Source: AB-629-J13 sp964518835 (GTDB lineage: Bacteria > Fidelibacterota > Marinisomatia > Marinisomatales > AB-629-J13). Taken from it: a stretch of 51,201 nt of DNA. Position 1 is the stretch's first letter, and each line of letters opens with the position of its first letter. The position numbers and the translations under genes were made by a program. Below the pieces are notes generated by a model that worked only from the letters and a program-made list of their open reading frames with translations, was not told the DNA's origin and ran no database searches. Of the stretch, positions 44,665 through 51,201 are shown one piece after another. The stretch spans positions 1-51,201 of the forward strand of contig CAZFKU010000006.1 in NCBI GenBank assembly GCA_964518835.1. The letters run 5' to 3'.

Positions 44665-45352
44665 AACGATTTTTCAATTGTTTAATATCTTCTGCTGTAT
44701 CCACACCCCGGCCTGCAAAATCCGTTAGGACTGCTTTTATTGAAATGTCGTTATCCAGAGCTCTCATCTGTTCCAGTTTTCGGTCAATTTCTCTTTCGGA
44801 TGGCGACAATCTGATAAATTTCTCCAATATGTGTTTCTTAAATGCATAAATACCGATATGACGAAATATTCTACCACTTTTTATAGGCTGCCTCGAAAAG
44901 TTTACTGCTAAATCTTTTTCGTTTAATTCCGCCTTCACCACATCCGGGTTATCCAAATCATCTACAGTTAAATCTGATGAAACTGCAGTACCCATTTCCG
45001 CATCGCTGTTTTCCATCAATGAAACAAGCTCGTCTATCAGTTCCGGTTCTATTTCAGGTTCATCTCCTTGAACATTAACCACAATGTCAACATCTTCGCT
45101 TTTCACTGCTTCTGCTATCCTGTCTGTTCCTGAATGATGGTGTTTACCGGTCATGATCATGGGCACACTGAATCTTTCTAATTCAAATTGTGTTTTTTCA
45201 TCATCAATGGCAACGATTATTTTATCCAATTTTTTTGCCTGTTGAACTTGTCTGTACACCCGGACGATCATCGGTATCCCTCCAATGGGAATCAGTATCT
45301 TCTCCGGTAGTCTTGTGGAATTTAGACGTGCAGGAATAACTCCAATATTCAT
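44654..45352 (-). CDS. kdsB: CMP-Kdo synthetase
   Basis: This 232-aa cytidylyltransferase activates Kdo to CMP-Kdo. It has IPARLNSTRLPEKIL (residues 6-20), GIPMIVRVYRQVQ, IVVNVQGDEPEIEPELID and HIGIYAFKK. ERFSVPMIMTGKHHHSGTDR is another KdsB-typical region. It is the first gene of the Kdo/LPS operon, and the operon promoter should lie in the divergent spacer 45353-45673. Confidence 0.95.
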   Translation of the reverse strand: MNIGVIPARLNSTRLPEKILIPIGGIPMIVRVYRQVQQAKKLDKIIVAIDDEKTQFELERFSVPMIMTGKHHHSGTDRIAEAVKSEDVDIVVNVQGDEPEIEPELIDELVSLMENSDAEMGTAVSSDLTVDDLDNPDVVKAELNEKDLAVNFSRQPIKSGRIFRHIGIYAFKKHILEKFIRLSPSEREIDRKLEQMRALDNDISIKAVLTDFAGRGVDTAEDIKQLKNRFAS

Positions 45353-45673
45353 GGTCAGGATTTTGCCTGTCTTTGGTTATCATTAAACACATTAATATAA
45401 AATAGTGTTAAAATTAACCCGATAGCGGTGTTAGTTTTTAAGGATTTTTCTATTGGATTCGAAGATTTCCCCGATTAAAAACCAAAATCAATTCAGATTT
45501 ATGGCGGTCACAATATTGCCTGAAATGCGGGCCATGTGCCTGTTTACATTGCAATAAAAAGATTACGTTTATTCTTAATGATTGGAATCAATTAAATTCC
45601 CTGCTTGATTGTGTTAAAATATTTCCGGTTGAACCGATGAAACCATTTTACTGTTTTTGCGTATGGAGTTAAA
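45353..45673. other. Divergent spacer between kdsB and the DUF1844 gene
   Basis: This 321-bp spacer must hold the kdsB promoter on the minus strand; no clear consensus hexamers stand out. On the plus strand most of it is an open frame (45442-45672) without a usual start codon, encoding a Cys-rich peptide. I saw no tRNA or riboswitch fold. Confidence 0.4.
45428..45672 (+). pseudogene. Cryptic Cys-rich frame, possibly frameshifted gene
   Basis: The frame 45442-45672 is open but has no ATG, GTG or TTG. It encodes C-x2-C-x2-C-x-C-x2-C (codons at 45517-45552) and three more Cys near its end. A GTG at 45428 opens a 15-codon stretch in another frame that meets it at TTTCCCC (45466-45472). A -1 slip there would give one 81-aa protein. 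It could be a programmed frameshift, a one-base deletion or sequencing error in the C-run, or no gene at all. No family is recognised and no Shine-Dalgarno is visible. Confidence 0.25.
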
Positions 45674-46063
45674 ATGCCTTTAGAAAGTAAATTCACAGAA
45701 CAACAATTGTTTGATCAGCTTATCTCTTCCCTGGTGCATACAACCTGGGTTTCGCTGGGGAAAATTAAAAATCCCATGTCAGATAAAATCGAAAAGGATA
45801 TGCATGCTGCTTCCGTGAATATTGATATGATTGATATGTTGTACAAAAGAATGGATGGAAATTTATCTGAAGCCGAAGATAAATACATGAGTCAGGTACT
45901 GAGCGAATTGAAAATGAACTATATCCATGAAAAATCTCAACCGATTGATTCGCAGAATGATGACTCTTCTGATTCAGCGGACAATGATTCTGAGTCAGAC
46001 AAAAAACCACAAAGTAAATCTAAAGAAGAAAAAAAACCTAAAGGCAAGAAAAAGAAAAAATGA
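45674..46063 (+). CDS. DUF1844 family protein
   Basis: This is a small soluble protein of 129 aa. Residues 8-90 match DUF1844: QQLFDQLISSLVHTTWVSLGKI, then KNPMSDKIEKDMHAASVNIDMIDML, then GNLSEAEDKYMSQVLSELKMNY. The last 35 residues are a disordered Ser/Asp tail followed by a Lys-rich end. The molecular role of the family is unknown. The stop overlaps the DUF2723 ATG by 4 bp. Confidence 0.88.
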   Translation: MPLESKFTEQQLFDQLISSLVHTTWVSLGKIKNPMSDKIEKDMHAASVNIDMIDMLYKRMDGNLSEAEDKYMSQVLSELKMNYIHEKSQPIDSQNDDSSDSADNDSESDKKPQSKSKEEKKPKGKKKKK

Positions 46064-48972
46064 TGGAATCACAGTGGATGAGATGGAATAGAATCCTGGC
46101 TGGCTTTGTGCTGGCTTTTTCGTTTTTAATCTATTTTATGACCATGTCTCCTACAGTTTCATTTTGGGACTGTGGTGAATTTATTGCTACATCTTACACT
46201 CTTGGAGTTCCTCATCCGCCGGGGAGTCCACTCTATCTTATTATTGGGCGTGTTATTTCAATGCTGCCATTTAATGATGATATTGCCTTTCGTGTAAATA
46301 TGATCTCCCCGATTGTAAGCGCAGTTGCGGTAATGCTCCTCTATCTTGTTATTGTGAAATTTGCCGCACATTGGAGAGGAGGAATCAACACAAAAACAGA
46401 TGCTGTGATCTCTTTTGGCGGGGCTTTGGTTGGATCTCTAACTTTTGCTTTTACAGACAGTCACTGGTTCAATGCCGTTGAAGCAGAAGTCTATGCCATG
46501 AGTACATTTTTCACCGTAATTGTCGCCTGGCTCATTTTACACTGGGCGGAAAGATCCGAGAAGTCCGGACACGAACGTTACATCTTAATTATTGCTTACA
46601 TGATCGGATTAGCAACCGGAGTCCATATTTTGAATTTATTAGCTTTACCATTTGTGGCTCTGATCATTTACTTTAAAAAAGTATCTTTTAGTTGGAAGAC
46701 TTTTTTCATGACAACAGGAATCACAGGACTTACTTTCCTCATTATTCATAACGGGATCATCAAAGGTCTTCCTAAATTAGCGGTAGTAATCGGACTGCCG
46801 GGAGTATTTATCACTATAGTCATTATTTTTGGTGCTATGATTTGGGCAATCAACCAGCGAAATAAACTGCTATCCATCATTTTCACATCCATGGTTTTGA
46901 TCCTGATCGGATATTCCAGTTATACCGTTATTTTCATTCGATCGGGGCAGGATCCCGTCATTGACGAAAATGATCCGGAAACCATCACCGCTGCCATTTC
47001 CTATCTTGAAAGAGAACAATACGGAGCGGTAGGGCGATTCCCCAGGCGATATAACGGCCTTCCTCCTCAACACGAAGTAGTTGGTTATCCACAAAAAAAA
47101 GGCAATAAATATTCTGCATCACAAAACAGAAAATACATGCTTTATAATGCAGAGAAACAATGGTCCTATTTTTGGAATTATCAGGTGAAGAAAATGTATT
47201 TGCGATATTTTCTTTGGCAATTTGCAGGAAGGGGGGAATCGGTCAACTCCGGCGTCGCTGCGCTGGGAGCAAACTCCAAGGAGGACGGTGTGGATTGGAC
47301 ACAATTTGGGTTTCCGCTGGCATTGATACTGGGAATTGGCGGTATGTTTTATCATTTTTCCCGGGATGAAAAACAGGCATTTTCATTATTTACTTTATTT
47401 TTTATGACGGGTTTAGCTGTGATTATGTATCTGAATCAAGATAATCCTCAGCCCCGGGAACGGGACTATTCCTACGTGGGTAGTTTTTTGGCATTTGCAG
47501 TCTGGGTAGGAATTGGCGGTTCAGCCATCATTGAAAAATGCCTGTCTTATTTCAAATCCCAGCCATGGAAACATCATTTAGCTTATTTTGTTGTGGTACT
47601 CCAGTTGATGTTAGTTCCTTTAGTTATGCTCCGGGCAAATTATCATGAACATGACCGCAGCGGCAATTACGTTGCGTGGGATATGAGTTACAACATGCTC
47701 CAATCCTGCGAACCGGACGGGATTATTTTTACCAATGGAGATAACGATACATTTCCCCTTTGGTATCTGCAGGAAGTGGAAGGAATCAGGAAGGATGTAA
47801 CCGTTGCTAATCTAAGCCTTCTAAATACAGCCTGGTATATCAAACAATTAAGGGATTTACGTCCTCGGGAAAAACAGTTTATTTTTCTGACTGACAAGGA
47901 TGTTGATAAAATTGCGTCCAGTTTAACTCCTTGGAAAACTCGAAATGTCACCCTGCCTTATAATACGGAAAAACAAATCACATGGAAGATAAAACCCACC
48001 TATGGCGGACAGGCATTAAAGGTACAGGATATGATGATCCTTCAGATCATAAACGATACAAAATGGAGATTCCCGATTTACTTCGCCGTAACGGTTTCAC
48101 CATCCAATAAAATCGGTTTGGACAATTACCTGTCAATGGAAGGGCTGACGTTCAAGTTAAATGACCATAAGGTTGATAATATTACTGCGGATAAAATGTA
48201 TGATTATCTGATGACGGATATAGGTGATTCATCCTGGCGAAATAATTTTACTCAAGGTACTTTATTATTGGGGAATAGAGAAAAAGACATCCAGTTTATC
48301 TCAGATAGTTACCAGCCTGGATACATGTTCAGAAATCTGGGAAATGACAATGTTCATTTTAATGACCAGATCATTCGGCTCCTCCAAAATTACCGCAGCG
48401 CCTATCTTCAATTAGCCGTTCACCATTACTTTAATTATCAAAAATTAAAACAAGGTCAAGCGACAGAAGAAGCGGAAAAGGAAAGGGTAACGGTTCTGGC
48501 TGTGCTGGATCAAATGGCTTTGAATCTTCCTGAGGAAACGATCCCAATCCCATCTAATGATCTAAATTACCAGATTGGGCAGATCTACAGTCAGGTTGGC
48601 GAAAAAGACAGGTTCCGAACTATTTTAGATAAGTTGTCCTCAAAAGAGAGAATTTCCCTGGATGACAAGATCAGGTTTGGACAGACTTACATGCAGGAAC
48701 TGAAGGATTATGAGAAAGCCATCAATATTTTTGAGGAAATGAACGGTCACTATCGCAGTCTGGAAGAATCATACAGGAAAAACCCCAAGAGTGTTTCGGC
48801 TAAATCATGGAAGAAATGGGACACTGTCTATCCTGAGATCATTTCTTCACTTGTGCTGGCTTATCAAGGTGTGGGGGAAGATAAAAAAGCTGAACTGGTT
48901 TTAAATGAATGGCTGGACAGAAATCCAGCGGACAACACCGCCCGTAAAATGCTGGATGACCTGAATAAATAA
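46060..48972 (+). CDS. DUF2723 (TMEM260-like) membrane glycosyltransferase-like protein
   Basis: This 970-aa multi-pass inner-membrane protein has a hallmark start: SPTVSFWDCGEFIATSYTLG and VPHPPGSPLYLIIGR. About a dozen membrane helices lie between 15 and 560, with conserved QDNPQPRERDYSYVGSF in a loop. Residues from about 570 form a soluble region with GDNDTFPLWYLQEVEG and, near the end, TPR-like helices (about 800-965). The family includes animal TMEM260, an O-mannosyltransferase, so the bacterial protein may glycosylate exported proteins. That function is inferred. Overlap with the DUF1844 gene and a GT2 downstream suggest a shared envelope-glycan role. Confidence 0.85.
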   Translation: MMESQWMRWNRILAGFVLAFSFLIYFMTMSPTVSFWDCGEFIATSYTLGVPHPPGSPLYLIIGRVISMLPFNDDIAFRVNMISPIVSAVAVMLLYLVIVKFAAHWRGGINTKTDAVISFGGALVGSLTFAFTDSHWFNAVEAEVYAMSTFFTVIVAWLILHWAERSEKSGHERYILIIAYMIGLATGVHILNLLALPFVALIIYFKKVSFSWKTFFMTTGITGLTFLIIHNGIIKGLPKLAVVIGLPGVFITIVIIFGAMIWAINQRNKLLSIIFTSMVLILIGYSSYTVIFIRSGQDPVIDENDPETITAAISYLEREQYGAVGRFPRRYNGLPPQHEVVGYPQKKGNKYSASQNRKYMLYNAEKQWSYFWNYQVKKMYLRYFLWQFAGRGESVNSGVAALGANSKEDGVDWTQFGFPLALILGIGGMFYHFSRDEKQAFSLFTLFFMTGLAVIMYLNQDNPQPRERDYSYVGSFLAFAVWVGIGGSAIIEKCLSYFKSQPWKHHLAYFVVVLQLMLVPLVMLRANYHEHDRSGNYVAWDMSYNMLQSCEPDGIIFTNGDNDTFPLWYLQEVEGIRKDVTVANLSLLNTAWYIKQLRDLRPREKQFIFLTDKDVDKIASSLTPWKTRNVTLPYNTEKQITWKIKPTYGGQALKVQDMMILQIINDTKWRFPIYFAVTVSPSNKIGLDNYLSMEGLTFKLNDHKVDNITADKMYDYLMTDIGDSSWRNNFTQGTLLLGNREKDIQFISDSYQPGYMFRNLGNDNVHFNDQIIRLLQNYRSAYLQLAVHHYFNYQKLKQGQATEEAEKERVTVLAVLDQMALNLPEETIPIPSNDLNYQIGQIYSQVGEKDRFRTILDKLSSKERISLDDKIRFGQTYMQELKDYEKAINIFEEMNGHYRSLEESYRKNPKSVSAKSWKKWDTVYPEIISSLVLAYQGVGEDKKAELVLNEWLDRNPADNTARKMLDDLNK

Positions 48973-49031
48973 TCAATTCTTTCCTGAAGAAAAACTCTTC
49001 TGACTGCTGACGCTGTTATCTTATTTTTTCC

Positions 49032-50090
49032 ATGAAAACATCTGCAACCCAACCGCTTGTTTCCATTGTAATTCCTCATTGGAATAATTATCCGGTTTTA
49101 GAAGAATGTTTGGAATCGCTGAAAAATATTTCTTACCAAAACTGTGAAATAATTGTGGTGGATAATGGGTCCAAAGATGAAAGTCCTGATAAAATAAAAC
49201 AGTATCATCGGGATATTATTTTGGTGGAAAATAAGACCAATGAAGGGTTTGCCGGAGGATGTAACCATGGAGCAAACAGAGCTAATGGAAAATACCTGCT
49301 GTTTTTAAATAATGATACTACTCATGAAAAGAGTTGGATTGAACCCCTTGTAGATCAACTAGAACAGGATGAATACATTGCAGCGGCACAGCCAAAGATC
49401 TTGAATTTTTTTCAGAAAAATCTGTTTGATTACGCTGGAGGTTCCGGTGGACACATGGACATTCTCTGTTTTCCCTTTGCCCGGGGGCGCATCTTTCTGG
49501 AACAGGAAATTGACACCGGTCAATATGATGATACAGAAAATATCTTCTGGGCTTCGGGAACGGCAATAATGGTTCGGAAAAACCTGTTTGAGCAGGTGGG
49601 AATGTTTGATGAAACCTTTTTTGCTCACATGGAAGAAATTGACCTGTGCTGGAGGTTTCACATGCGTGGATACAGGATTTTAGCAGTACCGTCAAGCATT
49701 GTGTTTCATAAAAACGCAGTGACCCTTCCCATGTATTCCCTGAAAAAATATTACCTCAATCATCGGAATTCCCTGTACATGCTGTGCAGTAATTATTCGG
49801 TTCCATTGACTGTCTATCTTTTTCCCCTTCGGATCGGTCTTGATGTTATTGCCTTTTTTTACGCATTAACCAAACTGGACTGGAAACATATGACTGCAAT
49901 CGTTTTTGCTTTTGTCTGGGTGATCTTTCATCCCCATTTGATCTTTACAAAACGACAGAAAAACAAACCCATTAAATCCGTCATGGACAGGAATATCATC
50001 AAAAATATGTTCAGGGGAAGTATTGTATTGGTGTACTATATTTTACGGAAGAAAACTTACCGTGAGATCTTCACCAGTGCTGAATCATAA
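49032..50090 (+). CDS. GT2 family glycosyltransferase
   Basis: This inverting GT-A glycosyltransferase has 352 aa. It has VSIVIPHWNNYPVLEECLESL (residues 10-30) and IIVVDNGSKDESPDKI. The DxD-type region is LFLNNDTT, the acceptor site is FWASGTAIMVRK, and MFDETFFAHMEEIDLCWR is the ED-type motif. A C-terminal hydrophobic segment at about 265-305 may bind the membrane. It resembles rhamnosyl-type transferases (WbbL-like), but donor and acceptor are not fixed by sequence. Its end overlaps the convergent DUF4835-like gene by 34 bp. Confidence 0.88.
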   Translation: MKTSATQPLVSIVIPHWNNYPVLEECLESLKNISYQNCEIIVVDNGSKDESPDKIKQYHRDIILVENKTNEGFAGGCNHGANRANGKYLLFLNNDTTHEKSWIEPLVDQLEQDEYIAAAQPKILNFFQKNLFDYAGGSGGHMDILCFPFARGRIFLEQEIDTGQYDDTENIFWASGTAIMVRKNLFEQVGMFDETFFAHMEEIDLCWRFHMRGYRILAVPSSIVFHKNAVTLPMYSLKKYYLNHRNSLYMLCSNYSVPLTVYLFPLRIGLDVIAFFYALTKLDWKHMTAIVFAFVWVIFHPHLIFTKRQKNKPIKSVMDRNIIKNMFRGSIVLVYYILRKKTYREIFTSAES

Positions 50091-50908
50091 ATCGCTTCAT
50101 TGTCGGTATCCAAATCTTTGAGGGAAAGTAAGAATTCCTCCTGCCCCAAAAGGGAAAGGGCATCTGCTAAGGTTTTGGCATGATTGTTCAGAAAGTAAAG
50201 CGTGTATCTTTCCCGGGGAAACCTGTCATAGACCTCATCCAAGCCGGTTATCATATTTTCTAATTCCTCGACAGACCTTTCCAGTTCGCCATTCTGCAAC
50301 AATTCCATGGCGTAATAATAAGCAAATTTTGCTTTTCTCAATCCAAAATTCTCGGAGAGATTGTCGCAAAGCTGGAGACGGTCTTTCCACCCTCGTGAAT
50401 AATCTGAGGAGTTTCCCCTGAGGGCAATGTTCCGGGCAGTTTCAAAATGTGTGTTCCCTCCAACCGGAATATATGTGTCAACTTCCGAGGCTAAGATCAA
50501 ATACCCGTAATAAGCAAAAAAACTCGACAGGGGATCGAACAGGACAGGATCAAAATAAATGCTTCCTGCATCGTTATAAATAAACTGGAATCCGCTATCA
50601 TAATACCGCTGGTCAGTACCGGAAGTGAACAGCGCCTGGGCCAATACGGTCTGCACCGCCCCTTTTGGAGCAACACCTTCAAAAACAATATGAATTGACA
50701 AGGGAATGGAGAGATCAGAAAATTCTTCATCCCAGTTGGTGTTTGTGTAGAACCTCTTTAATTCGGATTCAAGCGTAAACAAAATCTGACGTTCATTTCC
50801 CTTTAACAGGCGGTCATCAAAGGACACCTGAGTTTTCCCGAATTGTGCTGTCAGGATGGACAGCCATAGGATATGGGACAGGATATGAGGTATAAACCGA
50901 AACATCAT
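50057..50908 (-). CDS. DUF4835-like exported protein
   Basis: This 283-aa protein has a signal sequence (about 1-22, HILSHILWLSILTAQ). The mature part matches the pattern of DUF4835, a family common in Bacteroidetes: GNERQILFTLESELKRFYTNTNW, FDPLSSFFAYYGYLILASEVDTY and NIALRGNSSDYSRGW. YAMELLQNGELERSVEELE is also present. Function is unknown; in Bacteroidetes the family is exported. The 34-bp overlap with the convergent GT2 gene is longer than usual here. Confidence 0.75.
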   Translation of the reverse strand: MMFRFIPHILSHILWLSILTAQFGKTQVSFDDRLLKGNERQILFTLESELKRFYTNTNWDEEFSDLSIPLSIHIVFEGVAPKGAVQTVLAQALFTSGTDQRYYDSGFQFIYNDAGSIYFDPVLFDPLSSFFAYYGYLILASEVDTYIPVGGNTHFETARNIALRGNSSDYSRGWKDRLQLCDNLSENFGLRKAKFAYYYAMELLQNGELERSVEELENMITGLDEVYDRFPRERYTLYFLNNHAKTLADALSLLGQEEFLLSLKDLDTDNEAIYDSALVKISR

Positions 50909-51100
50909 GCTGAAAAATAGATGGTTATTTTATTTCCTGCAAGGGAAAGATGTTCCAAAGTTTTATTACGCTTTATTGCCATGAGGACAACCAATAACCA
51001 TTGAGTTAAGGACGAGAATCAGATTTGACTTAAGGATTGATATACCAAGTTTTCCTTAGCTCAACTCTGCCTATCGGCATGATTAAAACCGTTCTGTCAT

Positions 51101-51116
51101 ACCTGTGAAAACAGGT
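51101..51116. repeat. REP-like palindrome with GAAA loop
   Basis: ACCTGT and ACAGGT form a perfect 6-bp stem closed by GAAA, preceded by GTCAT and followed by TTTTCAG. The layout (GTCAT, short stem, GAAA, stem) is that of dispersed REP-type palindromes seen in many bacterial genomes. Only one copy is in the window. Confidence 0.5.
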
Positions 51117-51160
51117 TTTCAGTTCAGTACAGAAAATATGGGGATAATTTCTGTATATTT

Positions 51161-51199
51161 ATAAACTCTCCCCTAACCCCTCTCTTTTGAAGAGAGGGG
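51161..51199. repeat. C-rich/G-rich hairpin repeat
   Basis: CCCCTCTCT at 51177-51185 pairs perfectly with AGAGAGGGG at 51191-51199 around a TTTGA loop. Just before it lies CTCTCCCCTAACCCC. This looks like the widespread intergenic repeat of the form CCCCTAACCCC followed by a CT/AG hairpin. The element may continue past the window edge. Confidence 0.6.
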
Positions 51200-51201
51200 A
51201 A

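Larger units (their letters stand above)
50909..51201. other. Non-coding end region with palindromic repeats
   Basis: These 293 bases upstream of the DUF4835-like gene have no ORF. They hold a GAAA-loop palindrome (51101-51116) and a C-rich/G-rich hairpin at the window end (51177-51199). Confidence 0.6.

Noticed and set aside
49318..49695. 125-aa minus-strand ORF inside the GT2 gene
   Set aside because: It is a shadow of the GT2 coding frame, with Cys/Pro-rich odd composition and no Shine-Dalgarno.

Overview
The window is an AT-rich bacterial chromosome segment with densely packed genes. It most resembles a Gram-negative member of the FCB superphylum, and Marinimicrobia (SAR406) is my best guess. 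The reasons are a C-terminal Por/type IX secretion sorting tail (YPNPFNP), a DUF2723 (TMEM260-like) membrane protein, a DUF4835-like protein, Kdo/LPS genes, and a sugar ABC transporter under a TrmB-type regulator. I see no rRNA, tRNA, CRISPR array, prophage or intact insertion sequence. The lineage call is inference from gene content, not from a marker-gene search.

Region 1 (1-16245) begins with the tail of a 2-oxoacid dehydrogenase E1-beta-like gene. An alpha-glucan utilisation locus follows: a GH13 lipoprotein, a type I pullulanase-like GH13 enzyme, a GT4 glycosyltransferase and a T9SS-sorted protein. The core minus-strand run is trmB-like, a 63-aa protein, malQ, alpha-glucan phosphorylase, a fused MalE-MalF, malG and malK. 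Exported GH13 enzymes could cut the glucan. The ABC system would import maltodextrins, and MalQ plus phosphorylase would convert them to glucose-1-phosphate.

Region 2 (16246-22508) is a complete threonine operon (thrA, asd, thrB, thrC). It is followed on the opposite strand by an unlisted 40-aa arginine-rich small ORF with RRKGDRR repeats. Region 3 (22676-28617) is a homogentisate pathway cluster for tyrosine catabolism: a HisC-like aminotransferase, HPPD, an FAH-family hydrolase, homogentisate dioxygenase, a flavin reductase-like protein and a degenerate acyl-CoA-synthetase-like protein.

Region 4 (28610-33435, minus) has a BCP/PrxQ peroxiredoxin whose peroxidatic cysteine codon is an in-frame TGA followed by a possible SECIS hairpin, so it is probably a selenoprotein. 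Next are a tRNA-guanine transglycosylase lacking the three zinc cysteines and a metalloprotease / TolB-propeller / surface-antigen protein.

Region 5 (33619-45352) is lpxH and a long, tightly overlapping minus-strand envelope and proteostasis operon: kdsB, pyrG, kdsA, kdsC, lptC, lptB, rpoN, hflK, hflC, hslV, hslU, argF. PyrG makes the CTP that KdsB uses to activate Kdo. Region 6 (45353-51201) holds a cryptic Cys-rich frame, a DUF1844 protein, a DUF2723 glycosyltransferase-like membrane protein, a GT2 enzyme, a DUF4835-like protein and two palindromic repeats at the end of the window.

The strongest discovery candidates are the TGA-containing peroxiredoxin, the zinc-ligand-less Tgt, the MalE-MalF fusion, the 40-aa RRKGDRR protein and the degenerate ANL protein.
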